Below, in pieces: positions 34,786 to 42,941 of a DNA stretch of 64,000 nt. A model generated the notes under the pieces. That model was not told the DNA's origin, made no database searches, and saw only the letters and a list, made by a program, of their open reading frames with translations. How positions within the stretch are numbered: position 1 is the stretch's first letter; each line of letters opens with the position of its first letter. Origin of the DNA: Rhodococcus jostii NBRC 16295 (GTDB taxonomy: Bacteria > Actinomycetota > Actinomycetes > Mycobacteriales > Mycobacteriaceae); NCBI RefSeq assembly GCF_001894825.1, contig NZ_BCWY01000026.1, positions 1 to 64,000 on the forward strand, given 5' to 3'. A program made the translations under genes and the position numbers.

Positions 34786-35172
34786 TCACTCCCCCGTGAC
34801 GAGGCGGGCCAGGTCGAGACCATGCCCGAACAGCGGTCGACAGGTGATCACCTCGAATGGCACCGAGATCAAGGGCGCAAGGCGCCCCCGGAGTTCGGCA
34901 CCGTTGTCGCGGTGGAGATCCCGATCATGCGGGCTCGCCCACAGTTCGTAGAGCCACACGTGTTGATCGTTCTCTTCGTCCACCTGGACGGTCTGGACCA
35001 GCGTACCGGGCTCAGTCGCGTCGAGCGCGACAATCTCCCGCAGTATCTCGAGCACCGCGTCGCGGTTCGCGTCGTCAACCGTGACGCGGGTGAGTGTCAC
35101 GAATGCGTCGGGATGGTGAACCATCAATGCCTCCATTGCCGCCGCGCCGTGCGCGGTGTCGCCAAGTTCCAT
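34786..35172 (-). CDS. Small dimeric alpha/beta-barrel protein (ABM-like)
   Basis: This protein of about 128 residues has the antibiotic-biosynthesis-monooxygenase pattern: HHPDAFVTLTRVTVD, a helix with AVLEILREIVAL, EPGTLVQTVQVD, HVWLYELWASPHDRDLHRD and a final region FEVITCRPLFG. The start is placed at the ATG at 35172; a GTG at 35181 and a later ATG are possible. It is convergent with the isomerase-like gene and divergent from the dead SDR at 35368. Confidence 0.7.
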   Translation of the reverse strand: MELGDTAHGAAAMEALMVHHPDAFVTLTRVTVDDANRDAVLEILREIVALDATEPGTLVQTVQVDEENDQHVWLYELWASPHDRDLHRDNGAELRGRLAPLISVPFEVITCRPLFGHGLDLARLVTGE

Positions 35173-35188
35173 GGACCACACTAAGTAT

Positions 35189-35198
35189 AGTGCCTACT
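35189..35198. promoter_or_regulatory. AGTA-N2-TACT-like site (one mismatch) between ABM-like and dead SDR genes
   Basis: AGTGCCTACT lies in AAGTATAGTGCCTACTTGAC, which in plus direction matches the extended form TATAGTA-N2-TACTTGA. It is only 17 bases from the ABM-like start and 170 bases before the SDR-like gene. Confidence 0.5.
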
Positions 35199-35367
35199 TG
35201 ACTTGTCTGCGACGGCGTCATTAGGCTCGGTTTTCCAGCGGCGTGGGTACAGAGCGGGACGACTATGGCCGGCACACCGGCGAGTCGATCATCGCACCGG
35301 AGTCGCCTCGCCATGCTCCGGTCCGCCGCGAAGCCACTACCGTTGCGACAGAACAGGAGATATCCCA

Positions 35368-36117
35368 ATGGGGAGGCTCGAAGGTAAGGTCGCCTTCATT
35401 TCCGGCGCCACCCGCGGTCCAGGACGCCGCCACGCTGTCCGACTGGCTTCCGCCGGCGCCGACATCGTCGCTGTCGACGCGAGCGGTCGGATCGACACCG
35501 TCGACCATCCACTTGCAACTGTGGACGAGTTCGAGCGGACGATCGCACAGGTGGAGGAACGGGGGCGCACAATTGTGGCGTCGTTTGTCGATGTTCGCGA
35601 CCGTCAGGGCCTGCGCGCAGCGGTCGACGATGGGGTCCGAAGACTCGGACGCCTCGATCTCGTCGTCGCCGTCACCGGCAACCTGCCAGTTGCCGGCGCC
35701 GATAGCCGGGCAAGATTCGTCGACGCCGTGGACGCAGACCTCATCGGGGTGATGAATACCGTGGCGGTGTGTCTGCCGCACCTGAAGCCGGGTTCGTCGA
35801 TCGTCGTTGTCATCACGTCGGCGGCGCCGGGCACCGCGAGGGGCACGCCAGCACCTGAACCTACGGGTCGGACATGGGCGCGACGGGCGGTCATGCGTTA
35901 TGTCGACGCCCTCGCCCGACAGCTGGTTCCGCACGGAATCCGAGTCCACACTGTGCACGAGACCGTGGGGGAATGCGGGCGCGACAGCGACAATACGTTC
36001 AGCGAGGTGGCATCTACCCGAGCGGAGCACGAGGTGGGAATCGTCCGTCGAGCAGCGGACAATTGCGATCCGATCGGCGGCAGGCCAGGTGAAGCCGATC
36101 TCGATGTCCTTCCATGA
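35368..36117 (+). CDS. Decayed mycofactocin-type SDR without catalytic Tyr/Lys
   Basis: The 249-residue protein is clearly a paralogue of the SDR at 4029: both share MG-L-GKVAF, RIDTVDHPLAT/QIGTVNYPLAT, VDADLIGVMNTVAV and RYVDALARQL/RYVEALALQL. The glycine-rich motif is still GxxxGxG. The YxxxK pair of the relative is replaced by Arg168 and Arg172, and NAG is replaced by VTG. After about residue 200 the sequence no longer follows the family and the normal C-terminal substrate loop and YMTG motif are absent. The start has AGGAGA upstream and an operator-like site precedes it. It is either a decaying gene or a non-catalytic paralogue. Confidence 0.75.
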   Translation: MGRLEGKVAFISGATRGPGRRHAVRLASAGADIVAVDASGRIDTVDHPLATVDEFERTIAQVEERGRTIVASFVDVRDRQGLRAAVDDGVRRLGRLDLVVAVTGNLPVAGADSRARFVDAVDADLIGVMNTVAVCLPHLKPGSSIVVVITSAAPGTARGTPAPEPTGRTWARRAVMRYVDALARQLVPHGIRVHTVHETVGECGRDSDNTFSEVASTRAEHEVGIVRRAADNCDPIGGRPGEADLDVLP

Positions 36118-36849
36118 CGAACGTCGCCCGGCCTGATCGAGGCGATGGCGTTTGATGAGTCACGCGCTGCGCCCATTGGTGGTCGATCCTGCCCAGGCTC
36201 ACGTTGCGCTCCACCGTAGCGCGGTCGTTGGTCGCCATCGAGGTTGCTCGGCTCGCTTTCACCCGGGGTCCTCGCAGACCACACCGTAGCCGAGGCATTG
36301 GCTGCAGTTGTCGACTGCTTTTGTCTGCCTGCCGGACAAGGTCGGGCGCACGACCAGCGGTGAGTCTGAGTTTGCCAGGCTCCCGCTCCCGTCCCCCTCG
36401 GCCAGGGCGCGGAGGATTCGGGTGGCGGTGATGTTCTAGCCGGTCGCTGGTGGGCCTCAGTTTCGGAGATCGGTTTGACCAGGGCATCCACTCGGCCTGG
36501 AAGTGCTCCGGCCGAGCTCTAGGGCAGTCACACAGGTCATCCATTCGCTGCTCTGAGTCATCGACCTGATCGGACCCTCGGGCTGACGGAAGTTCGCCGA
36601 CGACGGTGGCGGCGGCGCCGGATTGCCTCGGCGCTGCCGCAACCGTCGACGTATGAGAGTCGGCGAAACCTGCACGTCGCAGAACGGGCGGATTGGACCG
36701 TGCTTGATGCTCAGCTCCAGAGGGGCCGACGCGCGCTTTCCTCCCATTTGTGCGACCAGCCTTGAACACAATCGGTAGAGCACTCACCGGCGGGGTCGCG
36801 TAGACCGATCGGCCGCGCCGAACACACGTTTACGCTGGAGTCCTTCTCG
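36118..36849. other. Region without recognisable gene, 732 bases
   Basis: Several long frames exist on the minus strand here, the longest about 257 codons (36014-36787), but it overlaps the dead SDR and its composition is Arg/Pro/Ser-rich, as expected of random high-GC frames. One frame reads SEWMTCVTALELGRST and could be a remnant of something real. I cannot identify it. Confidence 0.4.
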
Positions 36850-37107
36850 CTAGGGTTTAGCCAGTGCGGTTGGCCCGTGCGCTACGGCGTCGCGACAGCT
36901 CAGGAGGGCGTCGAGGCGCCGCTGCGTGCGACCGATGTCGTCGGCAGGTGGGTGGGACGTGTTGCGTAGGTCATCGAGTCGTTGCCGACATGCGGCTATC
37001 TCGGCGTCGAGGCGGGTCGCTGCCTCATCCAAAGTGAGCAGGTCCTGATCGTCCCAATCAGATTCACCGAGCATCTCTTCGGCCGGGATCACCGTTTCCT
37101 CACTCAT
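36850..37107 (-). CDS. Small acidic coiled-coil-like protein, coupled to amidohydrolase
   Basis: The 85-residue protein begins MSEETVIPAEEMLGE and continues with TLDEAATRLDAEIAACRQRL and RRLDALLSCRDAVA, a pattern of amphipathic helices likely to form a coiled coil. Its ATG overlaps the stop of the amidohydrolase gene by four bases (ATGA), which points to translational coupling and a shared function. I know no family for it. It could be an accessory subunit or chaperone of the amidohydrolase. Confidence 0.6.
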   Translation of the reverse strand: MSEETVIPAEEMLGESDWDDQDLLTLDEAATRLDAEIAACRQRLDDLRNTSHPPADDIGRTQRRLDALLSCRDAVAHGPTALAKP

Positions 37108-38279
37108 GCGCGCGGGAATCGGAAGAGTTCGCGGGCATTGGTCTCGACGATCTGGTGCACTTCGTCGGATGGCACGGCGTGGCACATCTCCTCGACGATC
37201 TTGCGGCTGTTCGGCCAGAACGAGTCCGAGTGCGGATAGTCGCACTCCCACATCAGGCGATCGACGCCGATCGCGTGGCGGTTGTCGATGCCGTACTGGT
37301 CGACGATGAAGCAGCCCCAGATGTTCCGCCGGAACAGTTCGGAGGGACGCACACTCTGGTTGATGTTCTGATAGAACCGATGCCGCTCCCAGATCAGGTC
37401 CGCGCGCTCCAGTAGCCACGGGATCCAGCCTGTCCCCCCTTCCGAGAGAGCGACCTTTAGATTCGGAAACGTGTGAAACACCGGAGAGAAGAGCAGATCC
37501 GAAGTCGCGGCCATCGAATTAGTCCCCATCAGATTCATCATGACGGCCATGGGTGCGTCGTCGGACGTTCGCTGCACCTGACCCGATGTCCCGAAGTGAA
37601 GATTGATCACGATGCCGCGTTCCTCCAGGACCGCAAAGAGCGGGTTCCAGTGCGTGGAGTGGAACGAGGGATAGCCCAGCTTGGCTGGATTCTCCGGAAG
37701 CGAGATCGAGCGGATGTCGTGGTCGGCGATTCGATCGAGTTCAGCGATCGACTCATCGAGGTCCCAGAATGGCAGAATCGCCATCGGGATGAATCGGTCC
37801 GGATAGGGGGTGAACCACTCCTCGATCACGAAGTCGTTCCAGGCCCTGATGCAGAGTCGGGCGAGTTCGCGATCGGCGAGGGTGCTGAAGAGGGTGCCCG
37901 CAAAACGCGGAAACGATGGGAACAGCAGAGCCGCCTGCACACCGTCGACATCCATATCGTTGACCCTCGCCGCCGGGTCGTAGCAGCCTGGCAGCATCTC
38001 GTCGAACCGGACCGGGTCGGTGCCGAGTTGATCGCGCGGCTTTCCGGCCACGGCGTTGAGTCCGAGCTCGGGATAGATCTGTCCGTCGAGCTGCCACACC
38101 TGACGGCCCTTCGAGACCTTCTGCCCGAATCCGTAGGAGTCGATCTCGTCGCCGGTCGTCTCCACGATCATCGGTCCAATGTCACGGTATTTCTGCGGCA
38201 GGCGGTCTCGCCAGACATTGGGGTGCTCGATGAGATGGTCATCGACTGAGACCAGGTGCATGTGTGATTCGAGTGGCAT
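37104..38279 (-). CDS. Amidohydrolase-2 family metal-dependent hydrolase or decarboxylase
   Basis: This protein of about 391 residues is of the TIM-barrel amidohydrolase type related to ACMSD/LigW decarboxylases. It begins HLVSVDDHLIEHPNVWRDRLP, where D-D-H replaces the usual H-x-H metal site, as is common in this actinobacterial subgroup. Further marks are HDIRSISLPENPAKLGYPSFH, INLHFGTSGQ and MWECDYPHSDS, the last carrying the late metal-binding aspartate. The start at 38279 has AAGGAG upstream; the ORF extends further but without similarity. It may hydrolyse or decarboxylate a cyclic intermediate. No AGTA-N2-TACT site was seen at its promoter. Confidence 0.87.
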   Translation of the reverse strand: MPLESHMHLVSVDDHLIEHPNVWRDRLPQKYRDIGPMIVETTGDEIDSYGFGQKVSKGRQVWQLDGQIYPELGLNAVAGKPRDQLGTDPVRFDEMLPGCYDPAARVNDMDVDGVQAALLFPSFPRFAGTLFSTLADRELARLCIRAWNDFVIEEWFTPYPDRFIPMAILPFWDLDESIAELDRIADHDIRSISLPENPAKLGYPSFHSTHWNPLFAVLEERGIVINLHFGTSGQVQRTSDDAPMAVMMNLMGTNSMAATSDLLFSPVFHTFPNLKVALSEGGTGWIPWLLERADLIWERHRFYQNINQSVRPSELFRRNIWGCFIVDQYGIDNRHAIGVDRLMWECDYPHSDSFWPNSRKIVEEMCHAVPSDEVHQIVETNARELFRFPRA

Positions 38280-39086
38280 GAAGTCTCCTTTTGCCAAGCA
38301 GAATTGTGTGGGGGTCTGTTCGACTCGAAATATGGTGCCGATCACACATGTTAGACGTTTGTGGTCTATATCATCAAGGGCTGCTGACGCTTTCATGTTC
38401 GCAAGCACAATCGAAAAGCACGGTGTCAGCTTTCAAGACGGGCGGGTGAATGATGTCTTCGTTTGATGCTGGCGGAGTTGACCGCGCTGCGAGCAGTTGA
38501 ACCTTCCTGATATCCACTGCGGGGAGTTGTCCGGTGGGTACGCTCGCGGTCGATCGGATCCGATTTGATGCTTGCGTTCATGCCCGGACATTCCGTTGAG
38601 GTCTGCTGTTGTCGCACGCGGGAATCGTTCGGCAACTACGTGTTTCACTCCAGATGCCAATTTGGTGGCGAGCACGGCATGAGCTGGCCGTGTTTTCGTG
38701 GGATATGCCGGCGACAAGTCCGGCATCCGCGGATCGCGACCAGATCATCACCGCCACGTCTGTCACACCACTGAAATGAAGCACAGTTTGCGTCAAAGGC
38801 GTTCGCGTCTGCTGGCGCTCCCCCTCCGGATCAACCGCGGCACCCTACCGAGGGTTTCGCGCGTACGGGTGCAGCCGCCACCAAGCCCGTATCACTCTCA
38901 TTCAACCCGGAGCCGCCGTTGGTGGTGAACCTCGTCGGAGCTGCGGCTCGGCGTCAGCAAGCGCAAAGCCATCCCACGCGGCACCGTCGGGTCCGCCCCG
39001 CGGAGGGACCCGACGGGATGAGCGCGTTCGTCAAGGAACGACCAGTGGCGCACTACTTCGCGCGACCCAGAAGGTCGCCTCCGCGA
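38280..39086. other. Region without recognisable gene, 807 bases
   Basis: This stretch lies upstream of the amidohydrolase gene. It is somewhat lower in GC near 38300-38650. I see no convincing gene, RNA or IS fragment. Confidence 0.4.
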
Positions 39087-39392
39087 TCAGGAAGGTATGT
39101 CGTCCAACATCTTCAACGTCATGCCACTAGAAGAATCCGGCCACTCGGTGTGCTCTAGCGGTAGGCCTCGATCGAGCGCGGCCATCACGGAGAGCCCATA
39201 GATGTGCTCGGAGGAGGTGACACCTTGTTGAAGTCGAGCCAACTGGAGCCTCGCAGCTGCTCGGAGCCGACGGTTGTACTCGCTGATATCGATCGCGAAG
39301 GCGGCTGCAACGTTTTCCGGAGTGGGCCCTCCGAGCGGTTCCCAGAGAAGCGCAAAGTCGAGAATGTCGTTGTCGCGATCGCTGTGCCACAT
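39087..39392 (-). CDS. Small hypothetical protein (DUF3263-like)
   Basis: The 101-residue protein contains ILDFALLWEPLGGPTPENVA, AAFAIDISEYNRRLRAAARL and a C-terminal tail. The pattern F-x-x-x-W-x-P-x-GG followed by a helix ending in F-x-I/M-x-x-x-x-(F/Y)-x-R-R-L recurs in the next gene, so the two are paralogues. It recalls the small actinobacterial DUF3263 proteins, whose role is unknown (possibly DNA-binding). Lower GC in the surroundings suggests transfer. Confidence 0.55.
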   Translation of the reverse strand: MWHSDRDNDILDFALLWEPLGGPTPENVAAAFAIDISEYNRRLRAAARLQLARLQQGVTSSEHIYGLSVMAALDRGLPLEHTEWPDSSSGMTLKMLDDIPS

Positions 39393-39490
39393 TTGAATTC
39401 GGCCTCGTTGCCTACTCTATTTTGCGGTTGTTCGTGGGATCTGTCGGACCGCTCGGTGCCCTGGTCGATCCAAATCGAACATTGAGGGTC

Positions 39491-39790
39491 CTAAGGAACG
39501 GGCTGAGCGCCGCTCGTTCGGCCGTAGTGCGGATATGCGCTTGCCAAGCTGCGTAGTTCTTCTCGAGTACAGTCGGATTCAGGAACTACCTGCCACAAAC
39601 GGTCGATGAACCGGTGCGATGTCATTCCGAAGTGGACGAATATTTCCGCCTCGGTTGCGCCACCGTATGGTGCCCACTTGCTGGCGAACGCGATGAGGAG
39701 CTCTGCCTCAGGACTTCTGTGTTTGCGGTCGACGTCGATCGAAGCGGCACGGCGCCTCTGACGCCGTCGGCGATACTCGTGACAGTTCAT
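39491..39790 (-). CDS. Small hypothetical protein (DUF3263-like), paralogue of the gene at 39087
   Basis: The 99-residue protein has a basic start (MNCHEYRRRRQRRRAAS), then ELLIAFASKWAPYGGATEAE and IFVHFGMTSHRFIDRLW. This core aligns with that of the neighbouring gene 98 bases downstream. Arginine-rich N-terminus and a short helical core fit a nucleic-acid-binding protein, but no function is established. Confidence 0.55.
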   Translation of the reverse strand: MNCHEYRRRRQRRRAASIDVDRKHRSPEAELLIAFASKWAPYGGATEAEIFVHFGMTSHRFIDRLWQVVPESDCTREELRSLASAYPHYGRTSGAQPVP

Positions 39791-39895
39791 GGTTTCGTAC
39801 CTTGCTCAGGAATAGATGTGCCGTGTGAATTGCGCGCGCACGGTGGATTTCGTCCGCACATGGTCAGCCTCGCTCGTCTCGCGCCAGACGGGTGA

Positions 39896-41536
39896 TCAGT
39901 GCGACGAAGGGGTACTGACCGAGGACATCTCGGCGATCCACTCGTCGCGCACGGTGCGTTTGACGACCTTTCCGGTGGCGTTCTGAGGTAGTGGTTTCAG
40001 ACTGATTCGCCACCGGGTAGGTACCTCGAAATACGCGAGTTGCTCGCGTGCGAACGCGGCCAGTTCCTCCTCGGTTACGGTCGAGTCGTCACGGAGAACG
40101 ACGATCGCACCGACCTCTTCCCCGAGGTTCGGGTGGGGTAGCCCGACCACGGCCACCTCCCGGACGCCGGGGTGCTCGAGCAAACGGTTCTCCACGTGGG
40201 GTGTGGCTATGTTTTCACCACCGCGGATCACGATGTCTTTGCGGCGGTCGGTGACATAGAGGAACCCATCGTTGTCGAGCCGGCCGATGTCACCGGTCCG
40301 TAGCCACCGGTCCGGTGTGATCGGATCGTCGACCGGCTCGAGTGAGCGCTCCTCCGCGGTCCAGTACTGCAACATTACCGATGGGCTGCGGACGAGGATC
40401 TCGCCTTCGCCGTTCTCGTCCGGGTTTTCGATCCGGATGGTGACGACGGGTAGTGGGCGTCCCACAGAACCGGGCCTGTTGACGAGGTCGGCGCCGATCC
40501 CGGTGGCCAGGACACCACCGCCCTCGCTGAGCCCGTAGGTGACCGCAACGCCCCGGGAGGCGTTGGGAAACCATCGCGGAACCTTGTTCCGCAGCTGGGC
40601 CCCGACCGGGGAACCGCCCAGACCGACCGTTCGCACTGATGAGGCACCTTCGTGCCCCACTGCCTCCATGTGGTCCATGACGCGGCTGACCAGCGTTGGA
40701 ACCGTCGACCACACTGATACCTGTTCCTCGTCGAGCAATCGTAGAACCTTCTGCGGATCGAACCGTCCCTCTGTGAAGACGAGGGATCCGCCCGCCAGCA
40801 TCGGGGTGATGATCTGCTGCAGTCCACCGACGTGGAAGAGAGGGATACTCAGCAGCGCAGTGCTCGGTGCGGGCAACTTGCTGCTGGCCCCTGGGAGGCG
40901 GCGGGTCAGCAGCGCGAGGCTCTGCAGGGTCGCCAGGACGCCTCGGTGTGAGAGGACTGCCCCCTTGGGCAGGCCCGTTGTTCCGGAGGTGAACAGGACG
41001 ATCGCGGCGTCGTCCTCGGTTGCGGTAGGACGGGTGATCGCGGGGGCGGCGTCGCCTTCGAGTGTGCTTGTGATGTCGGCGAAATCGATCCGCTCCTGGG
41101 TGTCCGGCAGGAGGGGCGCCCGCACGTCGTCGGCGACGACGTAGCGGGGCGTCACCGTGCGTAGCGCATGGTCTACTTCGGTCCGGCTCCACCAGGCGTT
41201 CGCCAGCACGACCACAGCACCCGATCTGATCACCGCCCAGAACGCGACGACCCACTCGATTGAGTTCGCCCCGAACAGCATGACGCGATCCCCGGGGCGC
41301 ACGCCGCGTTCATCGAGTAGCGCGGTGATCCGGTCGACGGCGACTTCGTGTTCCGCGAACGACATGCGTCGCGATCCCTGTACAAGGTAATTTCGATCGG
41401 TGAAGCGTCGCCCGTCGGCGAGTAGGTCCGCGATGTGATGCCGGCGCTTGACGAAGCTGAGGCACGGGTGGCCGAGGACCTCGATCTCCGCTACGTCGCT
41501 ACCCCATGAATCGCCGGATTCGATGATGTCCGTCAT
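39896..41536 (-). CDS. AMP-forming acyl-CoA synthetase
   Basis: The 546-residue enzyme has LFTSGTTGLPKGAVLSH, VTYGLSEGGGV, DRWLRTGDIGRLD and the C-terminal KDIVIRGGENIATPHVE, ending with PQNATGKVVKR that holds the catalytic lysine. It activates an acid to its CoA ester. The ATG at 41536 is followed by a promoter region with an operator-like site about 25 bases upstream. The acyl-CoA dehydrogenase gene at 41594 is immediately upstream on the same strand, so it may be partly co-transcribed. Confidence 0.9.
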   Translation of the reverse strand: MTDIIESGDSWGSDVAEIEVLGHPCLSFVKRRHHIADLLADGRRFTDRNYLVQGSRRMSFAEHEVAVDRITALLDERGVRPGDRVMLFGANSIEWVVAFWAVIRSGAVVVLANAWWSRTEVDHALRTVTPRYVVADDVRAPLLPDTQERIDFADITSTLEGDAAPAITRPTATEDDAAIVLFTSGTTGLPKGAVLSHRGVLATLQSLALLTRRLPGASSKLPAPSTALLSIPLFHVGGLQQIITPMLAGGSLVFTEGRFDPQKVLRLLDEEQVSVWSTVPTLVSRVMDHMEAVGHEGASSVRTVGLGGSPVGAQLRNKVPRWFPNASRGVAVTYGLSEGGGVLATGIGADLVNRPGSVGRPLPVVTIRIENPDENGEGEILVRSPSVMLQYWTAEERSLEPVDDPITPDRWLRTGDIGRLDNDGFLYVTDRRKDIVIRGGENIATPHVENRLLEHPGVREVAVVGLPHPNLGEEVGAIVVLRDDSTVTEEELAAFAREQLAYFEVPTRWRISLKPLPQNATGKVVKRTVRDEWIAEMSSVSTPSSH

Positions 41537-41558
41537 AGTGCTCGATATTAGTATAGTG

Positions 41559-41568
41559 GGTATTTACT
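41559..41568. promoter_or_regulatory. AGTA-N2-TACT-like site (one mismatch), upstream of acyl-CoA synthetase
   Basis: GGTATTTACT lies in TATAGTGGGTATTTACTTTTCAAG, only 22 bases before the synthetase start. The TACT half is intact and a TATAGT element is eight bases away. Confidence 0.4.
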
Positions 41569-41593
41569 TTTCAAGAGTGCTGCACTGGACGCG

Positions 41594-42808
41594 TCAGCGG
41601 GGCAGCCCGAGAACGCGCTCGGCGAGAATGTTCCGCTGGACCTCGTCCGTCCCACCGCCGATGCGCAGACCGGGTTGTCCCAGGACGAGTTCTGACCACA
41701 TGTAGGTTGCGGGCTCCCCGGTGTTCGCGACGATTCGGGGCCCCAAGGCATGCGATACCAACCGGCTCAGAGATGCCAGGTTGTTCGTCAATGCGAGCTT
41801 GCCGATGGACATCTCGGGACCCGGACGCTGCCCCGCCCGCAACCGTGCCTGACTCCGCAACCGGGTCCACTTCGCCACCGCAAGTTCGCTATGCAGGCGC
41901 ATGAACTCCTGCCGCATCACCGGATCGTCAGCTCGCCCGAATCGGCGCAGAAGCGACGCGAGTCGTTCGGTACTGAAGATCCCGCTGCCGCCGGCGGCCG
42001 GACCACCCACCGCGGCGCGTTCGTTCATCAAGGTAGCGATCACGACCTCCCATCCCCGGTCGACCTCACCCAAGCGCAGCTCGTCCGGGATCCACACATC
42101 GGTAAGAAACACCTCGTTAAACGATGATCCGCCCGTCATCTGTCGGATCGGTTTTACCGCGACTCCCTCGCTGTCAATCGGCAACGCAAACGCAGTGAGG
42201 TTCGCGTGCCTCTTGTCAGGGTCGCCGGTGCGGCACACCAGCAAACCGAGAGCACTCAGATGTGCGCCCGAACTCCAGATCTTCTGCCCGTTGATGCGCC
42301 ATCCCTCGCCCTCGCGGACCGCGCGGGTCGCGATTCCGGCCAGGTCTGAACCGGCCCCCGGCTCGCTGAACAGCTGGCACGCGACGATATCGCCGCGGTG
42401 CAGCGCAGTCAGGTAGCGGGACTTGGCGGTGTCGGACCCGTATGCGAGCAGCGTCGGGGCGACCATACCGATTCCGATGTCGTAGATGCGTTGCGCAGGA
42501 AACGTGTAATTGCGCTCGAGGCTCTGATACGCGCGTTCGTGGGCGGAGGTCATCCCGGCGCCGCCGTGCTGGGTCGGGCCGGTGATCCACCCGAATCCGG
42601 CGTCGAACCGCTGTTGCCGCCACGACCGTGCCGCGGACATTTCCGCGGCTTCCTCGTCGGGGGTCAGATCAGGGAACAGTGCGACGCGTTCAGGCGTGGA
42701 CGCGTCAGCCTCGGTAGCCCCGTCACCCCTCCACTGATCGGCTGCCGATTCGAGGAATTGCCTTGCTGTGTCGATAAATTCGGAGGACACATCGACGAGG
42801 TTCGTCAT
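41594..42808 (-). CDS. Acyl-CoA dehydrogenase, large-subunit type
   Basis: This 404-residue enzyme has the N-terminal FPDLTPDEEAAEMSAARSWR, then QLFSEPGAGSDLAGIATRA, WSSGAHLSALGLLVCR, and the C-terminus GGGTDEVQRNILAERVLGLPR. It is a FadE-type flavoenzyme. The start at 42808 is preferred to 42829 because the earlier codon directly abuts the operator-like site, but both are possible. It is divergent from the CoA-transferase gene. Confidence 0.88.
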   Translation of the reverse strand: MTNLVDVSSEFIDTARQFLESAADQWRGDGATEADASTPERVALFPDLTPDEEAAEMSAARSWRQQRFDAGFGWITGPTQHGGAGMTSAHERAYQSLERNYTFPAQRIYDIGIGMVAPTLLAYGSDTAKSRYLTALHRGDIVACQLFSEPGAGSDLAGIATRAVREGEGWRINGQKIWSSGAHLSALGLLVCRTGDPDKRHANLTAFALPIDSEGVAVKPIRQMTGGSSFNEVFLTDVWIPDELRLGEVDRGWEVVIATLMNERAAVGGPAAGGSGIFSTERLASLLRRFGRADDPVMRQEFMRLHSELAVAKWTRLRSQARLRAGQRPGPEMSIGKLALTNNLASLSRLVSHALGPRIVANTGEPATYMWSELVLGQPGLRIGGGTDEVQRNILAERVLGLPR

Positions 42809-42834
42809 GACGATTTGCTCGCTTTCCATAAGTT

Positions 42835-42844
42835 AGTAAGTGAT
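42835..42844. promoter_or_regulatory. Weak AGTA-N2-TACT-like site between dehydrogenase and CoA-transferase
   Basis: AGTAAGTGAT followed by ATACC reads GGTATATCACTTACTAAC on the minus strand. The left half is intact, the right half has two mismatches, but the flank resembles the extended form. It lies in the 130-base divergent region. Confidence 0.35.
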
Positions 42845-42941
42845 ATACCATCTTGCTGAGTGAGGAGCCCCTCGGTCAAGGTCCGCGGGGACTCGAGACG
42901 GGCAGCGCACCGCGCGCCCCTATCAGCAGAGGTGACAAATC

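Noticed and set aside
36014-36787. 257-codon minus-strand frame
   Set aside because: It overlaps the SDR-like gene, is rich in Arg, Pro and Ser, and shows no motif; I treat it as noise, although part of the region may be a remnant.
37473-38249. Plus-strand frame opposite the amidohydrolase
   Set aside because: It lies entirely within the amidohydrolase gene, which has family motifs on the minus strand.
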